Part shown: positions 23,293 to 35,700 of the stretch, piece after piece | Layout: each line of letters opens with the position of its first letter | Numbering within the stretch: position 1 is the stretch's first letter | From: Magnolia sinica | Taxonomy: Eukaryota > Streptophyta > Magnoliopsida > Magnoliales > Magnoliaceae | DNA: 64,000 bases | NCBI RefSeq assembly: GCF_029962835.1 | Contig: NC_080579.1 | Coordinates: forward strand, 79,129,959-79,193,958 | Direction: 5' to 3' | Notes under the pieces: generated by a model | The model's database searches: none | What the model was told of the DNA's origin: nothing | Seen by the model: only the letters and a program-made list of their open reading frames with translations | Program-made: the position numbers and the translations under genes

Positions 23293-26200
23293 TAGGGGTG
23301 TACATCGAACCGGTAGAACCATGGAACCGGACTGAAACCGATCTAACAGTCCGGTTTGGTCTAGTTTTAGACTACACCCGTTTCGGTTCTGGTTCCAAAT
23401 TTCCAAGAATCGTTGGATACAGTTCGGTTCTGGTTTTGGGCTATGTAGAACCGAACCAAACTGTGAACTGAACCGTGGAACCAATTTGAATCCGAACCAT
23501 GGAACCAATCCAGGGATCAAGAGTGATAAGGATTGGAGATGATGAGGGATGATCAAGGGTTGGTCAAATATTAGCATGGGATTAATAGTAGAGGATGTGT
23601 CAGAAATGTTGCTGCTCTTGGATGCGAGTTCAATAATGGAGCATTGGCAACAGATAGTAGATTTGGACAACCGCAATGAACGTAAAGTCATAGGACGGCC
23701 GGTGATGATAGTGGTGCCAATAGTGTTTGGTTGGGGTTTTTTGAATAGCAGGTGCAGCCTTTCTGGAAACAGTGATGATTACGGATGGGTTCGGGCAGGC
23801 CTCATATTAAAACAATGATGGAGGTGGGTTTTAATGGAGAGCCAGGCAGAGAGGGTTTCGAGCAAGGGATTGGGTCACAGTCTGTTGCTGAATTAGGAAT
23901 TGATCCAAACCGAACCGTGGAACCAATCCTCTTTGGCCATCACTCGCTAGCCATCCCTCTCTGAAACTGTGGAATCGATCCCAATGTAATGCCCTGAAAA
24001 TTGAGGGTCGAGCAGACGCTCAACTCCTGAGTTCCAACGCATCACTTATGCAACATAGATAATGATGATTAAATGTTGTCCGTATTTGTGCATTAAACAT
24101 AAGTGGGCCAAATCAGCATATTATACTCCAGAGATGATTAAATTTAGCAAGCGGAAGACTGATAGATATATAAGGCATATAAGTGGTTGTAAGTCCCCAG
24201 AGTATGAACGTATGTACAAGTTAAATAATTACATTTATAATTCCAAAATTTACAAAATGATAAGTTGTAATGTTCAACTAGTCCGTATCCTTATGATCCC
24301 TACGACGTAACTCTAGGTCTTCATAGACCCGCCAGAGAGTTGCATGTAAGAGAACTCCTTCTCATCGTCGTAGAAGGCCGGCTCCAACTCACAAGCCTCG
24401 CCATCATCTGAAACTATAATAGAGTTTGGTTGGTGTTTTAAAACACTGTCCCAGAGTGGGAATGAGTGATCAACTCAGTGGAGTTGTAAGGCAAATGTTA
24501 ACATGTTATCAATTCAGTCAAGCAGTAATGATAAAGCAATACAACAAGCAGTCCTAAGTACTCTGGTTAATGCAAGGATGATATGTATTAATGATGCATG
24601 CCCTCGCTTACACTCCCTCTGCGACATCATCTCACGGTCATGCATGCTAAACTCCCACTGTGCTCAATTCTCACGCCAAAGGCACATGCAATGCAGTGCA
24701 TAGTCGTGTTAGCCAAGTCTTTAATTAGACCTATTCATATAACAGATTCAGGAAGCTAAGGTACCTCCCTTTATATCAATTGCCCAAACGATGATCCATA
24801 TACGGTCGTCAATCCTAGTTAATCACATACGATAGGCAAGTTATAGGGCAACGTCACCCCTGATTTAAAAAATAGTGGACAAGAAAGTTCAGGTCGCTAT
24901 GGGAGGCTCGTCACCTCAGTGTTGGCCTAGTTTATACTCGACGTCACTGTGGGAAAGGCTGGTCACCTTAGCGTAGGCCGACAGCTCAAATATAGTGTCT
25001 CATACCACCGTATTCAGTTCACGAGTTTGGGTTGCTCAATGGACACTACGGGGAGGCTCGTCACCCTAGTGTAGGCCGACATCTCGACCATGGTGTCCCA
25101 TACCACCATACCTGACTCATGAGTCTTAGCGGATCGTGGAACCAAGGTTAAACGAACTTTTCAGTGGTAAGTAGTACGTTAGATTCAAGCAGTTGCGTCC
25201 ATACATGGTGAACATACATTAGGTCAATCGGGTTACTTGACAAGCTCGAATGGTACGAGCGCACGTTAAATTAATCGACATGGAGCGCATACACACTCCT
25301 CGTGGCCTAACTGCTGTCGATAATCACTGTATGGCTCGGATTCATCGAACGTATCCATGGTGCCAAAAGTAGGTCGGCCAATGGTCGTAAACCGTTACCG
25401 ATTGCCTGGACTACATATTAGTCTCAATCATATTCAAACACAATTGGCATTCATATGTGATAGTCCAAGCAGCATGTGAAAACCAATTTAAATATAAATC
25501 TCATTTGAGCATTTCAACAACCACATAGTGCACATGTTGTCATTTCATCCATAAAGCACGTAGTAGCAATATAGGTTACATGAAGAAAACTGTAACTATA
25601 GATAAGGTAGTTGAGAATCCTATCTCAACACCCTTATTAAATACATTTCAACAAACATTTTCTCATTCAGGCATTTTATCAAACACTTAGACTACACATA
25701 TCAATATACATGTAATAAATTAGTTATAACATATATTATAGCAATTCCTTTCACAAAAGAGTTGCCACACATACAACAATCATGTATTCTCAATCAATAG
25801 TCATGGCAAGCGCAACTCTAAATTTCATATTCATACAAACATTTCAACAAACACATAGAATGCATTATTTTCAACATAGTTCATATATATGTGTAACGCA
25901 CAGAAGACATCGCATCTAAGTACATGTGACAGCAATCAAGTCAGTCATAAATCATTAATTGACATTGAAAGCTTTGAGAACCATAACCTAAACATTTATA
26001 GTCTACACCTTTCGTCGGTACGCCAATTACGAACTTGGCTTGTACACTACGCCTTTGTTTACTGCACAATGGCTACCGATAGCATGAAATAGGTTAGCTA
26101 TTTCATCGATCTACCTGTTTGGATACCTAAAACAGATTAGGGTTACAATTCCTTATCCAAAAATGGAGTCAAAATCGCTGGTATAGCGACACGGAAGAGG

Positions 26201-27288
26201 GGATTCAGCATGTGGAGTGACGGAAATGAATCCCAGCAACAAACCACAACTCTCTCTCACTTCTCCTCACCTTCTCCTTCCCTTTTCTCTCTTCTCTCTC
26301 CAAGGGTTTAGAAAATTCGTATGGAATGAGAGAGTGGTGGGTTAAGGGTCTTATATAGGCCCAGAAGTGAAGTCAATAGCCACAGGGCCATGGTATACTT
26401 AGGTTATAGCCAAAAGTCATCTGTTTCGGGCCAACGAAGCTCATTTGGAGGTCCATTGCTTGCATACGGTCCGAATAAAGTTCCCTGGTAGTGGATCTAT
26501 GTCAGGTTAAAGTTTTGGTTCGATCGAATTTGTGGATCGACCGTGGAGGACCAGTTTCAGTTCAACGGCCATCGTCACTCGATCAGGGCTATAAGTGCTC
26601 TGACATGTGTAGGAAAATTTTCCTGATCAAAGGGTGTAGTTGGGTCAAAATCTGATGTCTGAAACCTTAAATTTGGCCTGCAAGAAAACGGTCCAATTCA
26701 CTTAAGTTTCAGTTCATTTTCTAATGATATTTGCATTTCTCACACACTTCGCTCCGAGCTCAAGTTATGCGTTTCTAGATACTATTTGAACTTGATTCCC
26801 GAGATGGTTGTCAAGCCCAATAAGGCAGTCGTAACCGTATAGCTTCGCGTTAATCGGACTTTCGACGCGCAGTCCAGGTCCGATATAGAGTTTCAAGATG
26901 GTCCCGAGAGCAACTGGGTTTTGAGATTAATCCTAGGTTTCTAGGTAATGTTAAGTTAGCGATTTTAATGATTTTCGGTCTTGCAGTTCGTATAGAAAGT
27001 GGTTTGAGCTAATTCCATTGATTATTTAGTTTAGTACTTAATTAATTTTCGTTTAATTTCTACATAACTTAATCCCTAGTGATTTCTACCTGAGGTGATA
27101 CTCAGGTCTTTGTACGGATTTTTCCGAGATGTTATATTGAAATCGAACCATTTTTCACGGTCTGGTTCCGCTTCAATTTTAGGGTGCTAATGGTCTGGTT
27201 TCAGTTCCGAAATTCGTTGAATTGTTAGGAACGATTCAGTTCCAGTTTCACCCTAGAACTAGATCGAACTGACCCGTGTGCAACCCTA
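23293..27288. mobile_element. hAT-like non-autonomous element inserted in the Athila primer-binding site
   Basis: Ends are TAGGGGTGTACA on the left and 'tgtgcaaccctag' minus the final g on the right, an imperfect inverted repeat. Flanking 8-bp duplications are GTTGTCGG (23285-23292) and GTTGCCGG (27289-27296), differing at one base. The element's own sequence is about 844 bp (23293-23984 and 27137-27288), rich in 'gaaccgtggaaccaa' repeats, with no transposase. A second family-M LTR splits it. The short open frame at 23092-23691 on the minus strand straddles its left edge and is not coding. Confidence 0.82.
23985..27136 (+). mobile_element. Family M solo LTR copy 2, nested in the hAT-like element
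   Basis: It starts TGTAATGCCCTGAAAATTG and ends 'ttttccgagatgttata', a decayed form of the GTTACA end. It shares blocks with the reverse complement of 17857-23251, for example 'aggctcgtcaccctagtg' and the 'gagtgatcaactcagtg' context. The sequence on both sides ('gtggaatcgatc', 'gaaatcgaacc') is hAT-type. The flanks CCCAA and TTGAA do not match well, so the exact edges are uncertain. No coding region seen. Confidence 0.7.
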
Positions 27289-27296
27289 GTTGCCGG

Positions 27297-27931
27297 GGAC
27301 CGCCGGTTACGTTCTTTTGAGATTAAATAGTTTTAGAATTAGGTTAAGATTAGGGTTTTTCTAGATTTAGGTTTTCTATTTGATTTCTAGAAACTAACCT
27401 AACTTTCTTGTTTTATAGGACCCTGATATAGGCTTTCTGATTTGGTAATCTCTTCCTAATTTTACTTCCTTTCTATTTCTAGATTAGGATTTGTTTTATA
27501 TTTTTAGAAAATTAATTCTAAGTTTATAACTTTCCTGATTAACTTTTAGAAACTAGGTTAGTTATTTCCCTTTTTAGAAACTCTTTCTAATTTTAGAAAC
27601 TAACTCATCTTTCCTTTCTTTTATTTTTAGAAACTTTCTTATTTTCTAATTTAAGTTTAGAACTTTCCTAATTTATTTTAAAATTTTTCTATATCCTTTT
27701 AGGAATTTTTCCCTTTTTAGAAACTAGTCTACTTTCTATTTAAGGATCTCTTGCTATTTCTAGACTTTCTATCCTTAGAAACTAACTTGGTTTGTTTTGT
27801 TTTGTAGATTTTTAACTTATGGACTCCAATTTGGTAACTTCTTTCCAACCCTCTCTTTCTTTCTAGATTTCTATTTCCTTTTTTTCTTTTAGGCTAGATT
27901 TAGAATATGAATTAAGAGCTGCGAGTGTTTC
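27297..27931 (+). other. Athila 5' leader
   Basis: Sequence between the primer-binding site and the first gag codon. It is T-rich, with many repeats of 'ttagaaacta' and 'ctttctatt'. It has no open frame of note and reads as a retroelement 5' untranslated leader. Confidence 0.6.
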
Positions 27932-28173
27932 ATGCCCAAGTGGGTTCGTGATAACACTCGACGTCTCTTGACTGAAGAAGGATTGGTTGAGAGGTTGACT
28001 ATCTATTGCAGGACTAAACACCGCTCGAGATCCCCAGAGATAATTGAAGTAATGGCTGCAAACCAACTTCCTTTACCCCAATCGAGGGTGGAGGACATCC
28101 AGGACGAGAATGAGGTGCATCAAGCACCCTCACCTTATACTTTACGAGATTATTTACAACTGGTGGGGGTGAG
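27932..28173 (+). pseudogene. gag: gag, 5' part (Athila-like)
   Basis: The frame starts with ATG at 27932 (MPKWVRDNTRRLL) and runs through a segment ending 'SPYTLRDYLQLVG', where 'TLRDYLQ' is the conserved N-terminal stretch of Athila-type gag. At 28173 a solo LTR is inserted after GTGAG. The frame that reads on to 28270 belongs to that LTR and not to gag. Upstream initiation is also possible because the ATG is not tested by any homologue here. Confidence 0.7.
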
Positions 28174-29991
28174 TGAAATGGCCAAGCTATATGTCCTAGA
28201 GGGGGGGGTGAATAGGACTATGCCAAATTTTAAGATAACTACAGCGAAATATGAAATAGAGAATAGATAGCACTATATACCAATCACAGAATAGGAATGG
28301 AAAGCAACCTAAAATAGAAAAATAGAAACACAAATTGTTCTAAGGACAACCTTACACCAAAAACCAAAGTTTATGGTAGGACAACCTTATTTCTAGAACA
28401 AATAGAGAATCAGAAGCACAACGTAATAAAGAGATAACAAAAATATAATACTGAAATGTAAATCTAAATTATTACAACATTCCCCACTGTGCTTGAAATG
28501 TAAAATTTACAACATTCACATCCACACATACATTCCACAATTCTGAATGATAAAAGATAGGAAATATGAATCACACATCCACAGCACAAAGAATTATAGT
28601 GGTTCGCCTGTGTGTTCACCAACTGTTAAACAATAGCTACACAGAATGCTACTCCACTCCTAATATCCTCACATAAGAGATATTAGCGTTCACTATCAAA
28701 TAAGTTTTCACAAATTCACCCAAAACCTTCACAATTGTGTCTTTTTCAAAGGGCTTACACAATTCAAAAACCCTCACTTCTGAGTTTTCTGGCTCTCCTC
28801 AGATAACCAACAGTTTTGAGATTTTTCTGGCTTAACCTCAAATAAAACCAAAACAATGTAAATTACACAAATTGTAAAATACCTGATTTTCTCCTTCGTT
28901 GTAATAGCCCAGAAGAACCAAGTTGGAGTAAAGATTTGAATGTCAAAGTTCAATGTCCAATACTCACTTTATAATGGTTCTAGGTTCTAATAGATTTTAA
29001 ATTAAAACAAAAGGGCTAGCTCTAATTGATTTTGATTCCAGAAAAAGGAAAACAACAATTCCTCTTTTTCAGATTAAATTGGAATGCAAGAAACAAAACC
29101 AATTAATAAAGCTAAAGAAAGAGAATATTAAATATGCACACTTAGCTTAAATGGAGCATCGACTTATCTCTCAGAAGACCGAATTAATTTAGCTTAAAGT
29201 TCTTGTTTTATTCTGAGATTCATGCTCTATTTATAGGTGAGCAAATCACACCTTCGACTGGTCTAAGGAGCTCTATGACTGATCGTAGAACTAACAAATA
29301 TTTGAAAATTTTGGGCGCGATAAGATTTGGCAGTTTTACGACTGGTCGTAGGTGATCGACGACTGGTCGTGGGTCTCCTACGACTGGTCGTAGGTTCACA
29401 CGACTAGTCGAAGCAAGTCGAATTTCAACGTTGTACATTGAGTCGTAGCTCTACGACAGGTCGAAGATGCAGTCGACACTGTACCTATGACTGGTCGAAC
29501 AGTCCCCAGGACTAGTCGAAGCCTAACAGAAAATTTCTAATTTTTGTAACAAACTTACGACTGATCCATGAATTTCTTAGACAGGTCAAAGCAGTGCTAG
29601 GACTAGTCGAACAAAGTCTAGGATTAGTCTTAGAACATACCAAACTCACTTATAGAAAACATATGAATTATGTATCTAAAATGACCTACTCGAAAGGTCA
29701 ACCTAAGGTCAGTCATACCTCAGGAGTGAAGTAAGGACATTGACTATAGGAGATAAGTGACCTTTGAAAGTAGTGAAGCTTGAAGTCTTGATGGAGTTCA
29801 AACTTGAAAGCTTTTTGAGATCTTGAGGTAGAACTTGAAAGCATCTTCGAGATTCTTGACTTGTATATAGTGCTTGTCAACCTAAGTTGATCTTAAGTAG
29901 AGCATTGTTCTTCACAGATGCAAGCTTCATAACAGTGTCTTTGGCACCACAAATTTGAGAACACAAAGGGCTATAAATTATGGTACTTACA
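28174..29991. mobile_element. 1.8-kb solo LTR inserted in gag
   Basis: Begins TGAAATGGCCAAGC and ends 'tatggtacttaca', with GTGAG duplicated exactly at 28169-28173 and 29992-29996. Gag similarity resumes at once on the right ('PSCIVFPE'), which confirms the edges. Near the left end is 'tgtcctagagggggggtgaa', a sequence often seen near one end of plant LTR elements; I cannot assign the clade. No protein-coding frame. It carries a CGACTGGTCG-type repeat at about 29255-29640. Confidence 0.88.
29255..29640. repeat. CGACTGGTCG-type palindromic minisatellite
   Basis: Short units such as 'cgactggtcgtagg', 'gactagtcgaag' and 'acaggtcgaag' recur about fifteen times at irregular 15-30-bp spacing. The core CGACTGGTCG / CGACTAGTCG is a near-perfect palindrome. 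It lies inside the solo LTR in gag. Confidence 0.8.
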
Positions 29992-30960
29992 GTGAGTATA
30001 CCCTCATGCATAGTTTTTCCTGAGAATAAGGGTATATCAAACCAAGGGTGATCCAACTCCTTCCTAAATTTCATAGGCTTGAGTCAGAAAATCCATATTT
30101 ACACCTGAAAGAGTTTGATGAGATCATAGCCACTTTATATTTTCCAAACGTGTTTGAGGACACAGTTAGGCTAAAACTCTTTTCCTTTTCCTTGAAAGAA
30201 AAAGTTAAGATGCGGTTGCATTCATTACGTCCTATATCTATTGGCACATGGAATGATATGCAAAGGGAGTTCATAAAGAAATTTTTTCCATATCATAAAA
30301 CGAATACCCTTAGAAAATCAATCATGAACTTCACCCAAAAGTAGGATGAAACATTCTTCCAATGTTGGAAAAGGTTCAAGGATATTGTTAGTTCATGCCC
30401 ACAACACAGTTTTAAAATGTGGCACATTACACACTTTTTCTATGATGGACTGACATCTTCCATGCACCAATTGGTTGAGACGATGTGCAATGGGGAATTC
30501 ATGAATAAAAATGTCGATGATGTGTGGGATTACTTTAATAAACTTGCTGAAAACGCACAATTATGGGACACATACCCAAAATCAAGTACCATGTTTAGGC
30601 CAACTCAATCTGAGGAGAGGGGTGGAATGTATATCCTAAAAGAGGATGATGATATCAATTCTAAAGTAACTAATCTCATAAGGAAATTTGAGGTCATGAA
30701 ACTAAAGAAGGATAAGGTTAATGAAACTATTTGCGGTATCTGTGATTACAACATTCACACAACTGAAAATTGTCCAATAATACCTACCTTTCAAGGGGTG
30801 TTGAATGAGCAATCCAATGCTGTGAACAATTATCAAAGACCTTTCAATGGACCTACTTCCAATACATACAATCCTGATTAGAGAAATCATCCAAACTTTA
30901 GTTGGAGGAATGGACAAACTGCTATCCCTTAGGTTTCTTCAATCAAAATCCAAATCAAGG
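29992..30960 (+). pseudogene. gag: gag, 3' part with CCHC zinc knuckle
   Basis: Gag similarity resumes after the duplicated GTGAG. A frameshift lies near 30027. The frame from about 30030 carries 'VIQLLPKFHRLESENPYLHL' and the capsid-like segment up to a stop at 30342-30344, then continues in the same frame. A zinc knuckle of exact form CX2CX4HX4C is at 30732-30773. At 30879-30881 TAG replaces the Trp codon of the NPGWRNHPNFSW-type motif (here NPD-stop-RNHPNFSW). The protein would package RNA if intact; it is dead here. Confidence 0.82.
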
Positions 30961-31379
30961 GAAACCACAAGATGATTCGATTCAAAAATATATTTAAGAA
31001 CAAGAGTTACTTAATCAAAATTCAGTACAAATGTTCCATGATATCCAATCAGCATTAGGAACGCTTGCGTCGTCCATTCAAAGGATAGAGTCACAATTAA
31101 CAATTGGAGGAAAGGGGATGCTTCTTACTTAACCTCTCCCCAATCCCAAACTGCAATATGAAATAAGTGACCCCAGCTCTTCAAATCAGATGGAGTAAGC
31201 TAAATCTAGCACCACTCTTAGGAGTAGGAAGACTATTGAAAAAACTATTCCGGTTAGGGCTAAAAAGCCTAAGGACCCGGAAGTAGACAACGATGATGGA
31301 TCTAGCCATGCTCCATAGGAATTAGAACCGTAACCTCAAGAGAAGCCAGTTGCTCCATTTTTCCAATGGTTAGTTGTAG

Positions 31380-32233
31380 CAAAACCTCTATCTAACTCTC
31401 AGGATATTCTAGATGTGTTGAAACAAGTGAAGGTCAATATTCCTCTACTTGATACTGTGAAACAAATACCTTCATATGCCAAATTCTTGAAAGACCTATG
31501 CACAACTAAAAGATAACAAAATATTCAAAAGAAATTCTTATTGACTGAGAAAGTGAGTGCCATCCTAAAGCAAGATGTGCCACAGAAATTCAAAGATCCT
31601 GGTAGCCTAACCGTATCTTGTGTAATCGGGAACTATCGAATTGAGCACGCACTTCTTGACTTAGGAGCGAGCGTCAATTTGATTCCTTACTCAGTGTACA
31701 AATAGTTAGAATTGGGTGAATTAAAACCCACCTTAACCACACTATAACTTGTTGATCACTCTGTTCGTATACCGAGAGGAATAATTGAGTATGTACTGGT
31801 CCAGGTTGGTAGATTTTACTACCCTATGAATTTTATCGTCTTAGATACCGAACCCATCAATAACATGAGCACTCAGATTCTCGTTATTCTTGGTCGCCCA
31901 TTCCTTGTCACCTCAATCATAATTATCAATTGTAGAAATGGTATTATGAGTATATCTTTTGAGAATATGACATTAGAAATGAATATCTTTTTCAACACAG
32001 ACAGACGATTAGAGAATTATGACGATTTCTATGATATTAACATGATTGACTCTTTTATGGAAGATAGGACACCTTTGACCTTATCCTCTGATCCTCTAAA
32101 GACATGCCTGGCCCACTCCCATGATTTTAATGATGACATAATTAGGGAGACGTGTGTGATGCTTGATGTTGTGCCGGTACTTAAAGTTAACCGGTGGAGG
32201 TCACAATTTGAAGAGTTGCCTCAAACTGATTAA
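31380..32233 (+). pseudogene. pr: Athila-like aspartic protease region
   Basis: The active-site-type motif LDLGAS is encoded at 31655-31672, followed by 'VNLIPYSVY'. Stops interrupt at 31703-31705 (TAG) and 31745-31747 (TAA) in the same frame, where Gln codons are expected. The open part from 31826 includes 'ILVILGRPFLVTS', matching the conserved ILGRPFL(A/V)T block near the protease C terminus. The frame stops at 32233 before the linker to reverse transcriptase. It would process the polyprotein. Confidence 0.8.
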
Positions 32234-32740
32234 GTGCCTCTACCGTCTAACCTCAAGCCACTAAAGGTTGACCTAAAACCTTTGCCCTCTAATTTGAAAT
32301 GTCTATTTAAATCAAGATGAGACATACTCGGCGGTGATTTCTGCCCACCTGGAGAAAAAACAATAGAGTATGCTCATATCTACTCTCATTGAGTATAAGG
32401 GAGCCCTTGGATAGACGATTGCAGACCTCAAGGGAATCGACCCTTCGATTTGTACTCATCACATTTATATTGAGGATAATGTGAAGACCTCTCAGCAATC
32501 ACAACGTAGAATAAATCCAAATATGAAAGAAGTGGTTAAAGCCGAGGTTCTTAAACTATTGGATGTGGGTATCATTTACCCTATATCTGATAGTCAATGG
32601 GTGAGTCCAACTCAGGTGGTTCCTAAGAAGCCCGAAATCACCATCGTAGCCAATGCCAATAATGAACTAGTGCCAACTAAAGTTACTATTAGTTGGAGAA
32701 TGTGCATTGACTACAAGAAGTTGAATACCGTCACGAGGAA
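32234..32740 (+). pseudogene. pol: Reverse transcriptase, N-terminal part
   Basis: The linker and RT fingers are readable: 'NPNMKEVVKAEVLKLLD', 'IIYPISDSQWVSPTQVVPKK' and 'RMCIDYKKLNTVTR', all typical of Ty3/gypsy RT. An open stretch runs from 32481 to 32740. Frameshifts and a stop lie between 32310 and 32480. The frame is cut at codon AA|G by a 4-kb LTR after the AGGAA target, and RT resumes in the same frame at 36775. Confidence 0.88.
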
Positions 32741-35700
32741 TGTCACGCCCCAAACTCGGAAACCGGGCTCACAAAATTCCCGATCGCCGAATCTGGCGCC
32801 GACAGCCTCCGTAGAACTCCATTCTCTGCTCCCAGCGCCCATTCGCCAGGTTCCGATCTTGGGATGCTGCAAGGAGAATTTTCAACATCAGTTTGATTCG
32901 TAATAAGCATAACCAAAGGCATAACCCACAAACAACAACCAAAAACTCCATGACATTTCCACTATAATTAAAAACTTTACAAGTACAATGAGCATAAGGG
33001 AAATACAATGATGATCGACCAAAAGCTCCAAAAAGATCAGCTACGCGCCCAAGCCTCAGCGCTGCTGCGATCCAACGTCACCTGCACGCAACTGTCGTGC
33101 ATAAGCTTATAGAAAGCTTAGAGGGTGGTGAAAGTGTATGCTCAAGGTGGTAATGTAGCTATGCAGTATCAGAGTAATGCGGAACATGCTGATGAATGCC
33201 AAGAATACCATTAGCCGTACCAAGGCCATGCGGTGCAAAGAATGATGTCGGCCATACCAAGGCCATGCAATGCGAAATGCAACTCAAGCATACAAATCCT
33301 CATCTAAATCCACATATCAATATAGCTAAAATCTGGAATATCACCGGGGTCTAGTACACTCCAAGCCAGATTGCCGCCCCATCGCGCGTAATAAGGTGAG
33401 TGGAAAAGACCTCACTATCCGCCTGCCAAAATCGAGCTCGGCTCGTCAATAGCGGACCCATTCCTCGAGCTGGTCAGACTCAGCCTAGCATTGCCCCCTA
33501 CTCTCGGGCGGGTAAGGCCGCACCTCCTTCCAACCGACCACGACACAGTGGTAAGCACAACCGGCACCCAGCGCTCATGCACCCACTCGGTCAGACGTTG
33601 GAGCAACCTCCTGGTACCATAAGGGTTTAGGGACTTTCACCCAGGATATCTATCGCACCTCATGTAGAGCTATTTTGGTATCCAATCCCCCAACCACGAT
33701 ACGCGGAGGCTACGGCCTGATGTCGCTCGGGCGTACCGTAACCATATCACACAATGCGAATGCATGAATTACACTATTCAGTCATGCAAGCAATCCTGCA
33801 CGTATAGTGCGCTCATGTAGGCAACACCCCCTGTACCCCAATCTGCCCAAAGGCATATGCGATGATCATTTCCTCATATCAAGCATACGTATGATGCATA
33901 TGGTCTTGAATCATGGAACTAAACATGCTAAATAGGATGGATGATAATCATAACAAAGATGGGCCTAGACGGCCTATACATTACACGCACGAGCCTAACA
34001 ATGGGCCTTAGGGAAAGTCATAATGCGGACATTTAACCACACTATACCTGCAATGTGGACGTCAAACCACCATTGCTCCCAAGGCATAGCCCTGACGTAA
34101 ACATCATTACATAAATCATGTTGGGACTGCACATTGCAATGAACCTTAGGTACATCCCATTGGGCTTTAAATACATCAAATGGGCCAAATCACATGGGCC
34201 TTATATTCATTAAGTGGGCCACATCAATGGGCCGCACCAATGGGCCTTATGTTCATTACAATGGGCTATAACCCGTGGGCCTTAGAGTGCATCAAATGGG
34301 CCTAATCTTATGGGCCTTATATGTATCAAATGGGCCTCGCCAGTTGGGCCCCATACGTGCATCAAATGGGCCTACTCACATGCCTTATATGTATCAAATG
34401 GGCCTCGCCAATTGCGCCCCATAAGTGCATCAAATGGGCCTCAACCCATTAGCCCCATTACAACATAATGGGCCTCGACCCATAGACTCCTAATACATTA
34501 AATGGGCCTCGACCCATGGACCTTACATATACATCAAAGTGGACCTCAATCATGGCCCACAAGTGAACTGAAATGGGCCTCAATCATCAATAAATTATAT
34601 ATAATATAATATAATATATATATATATATAACATATATATATATGTAACATATAATATTATATATAATATAATATTATATATATACATATAACATATAAT
34701 ATTATATATATAAATATATATACACACACCAACACACACACGCACCCACCACACACGCACGCACACACACACACATGCACCCACCCACACAGTGGGCTCC
34801 ACATATCACAGTGGGCTCCACGTCCACCGTCCAAGCGGACGGTGGGAATGAAACACATACATCAATGTGGGCTCCATGTGGGGCCCACCATAATGTTTAG
34901 ACCCCATCCAAACCGTTGATAAGGTCGCATGGACCTAGGTGAAGGGTAAAAACAAATTTCATGTTGATCCTAAACTTCTGTGGGCCCAAAAAGGGGATTT
35001 CAATAGTAGAGGTTTAATCCCACTATTTCCTACGGTGTGGGCCACCTGAGCCTTAGATCAGGATAAATTTTGGAGTGGGCCCACGTTAGGGGATGGCCCA
35101 CACTATGAACGGTTTAGATGACATGTAAACATCAAGGTGGGGCCCACGGCTACAGCCGTGGGATTTATTTATTTATTTATTATTTCAGAAAATCCGTAGA
35201 TTTTGCAGGTGGGGTCCACATCTTGCAAATCTACTCCGTCCAATGGCTCTCCATGCCTCACGACAGTCAAAACAAGCCCAATATTGGGCCTGTTTCAGTG
35301 TATAGAAGTGATAGAGGATGTTTCAATGATATGCCCACTGTTTGCCATGTTATGGCCCGCCTGGAAGTCTGATTGGTCTCATCTTCTGGCTCAACGCCTA
35401 AAACCATCTTGGGAAAGGAATGAACGACATGGATTTAATACATACATCAAGGTGGGGCCTACATGAGTGGGCCACCCCAAAGCCTTGAACCAAGCTAGCC
35501 TTTGTGTTTTCCCAAATAAACGTCCAGCGTCCAGGGACGCTGGACGGTCTGCCATACAAGGTGGGCCTGCTCAGGTGGGCCACCACTGATGAATGGTGTG
35601 GTACTACACATATAAGGTGGGTCCCACTTATAGATAAACAAAATGCATGCTTCATGGTGGGGTCCATTCAAGTGGGTCACACGACCTCAATATCACCACA

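Noticed and set aside
23092..23691. 199-codon minus-strand open frame
   Set aside because: It crosses three independent boundaries (end of the family M LTR, LTR remainder/primer-binding site, hAT left end), so it cannot be an ancestral gene.
23980..27141. Clear 5-bp target duplication for the second family M copy
   Set aside because: The flanks CCCAA and TTGAA do not match, so the insertion is supported only by termini and context.
28174..28270. Extension of the gag frame to 28270
   Set aside because: These codons belong to the inserted solo LTR, downstream of its GTGAG target duplication.
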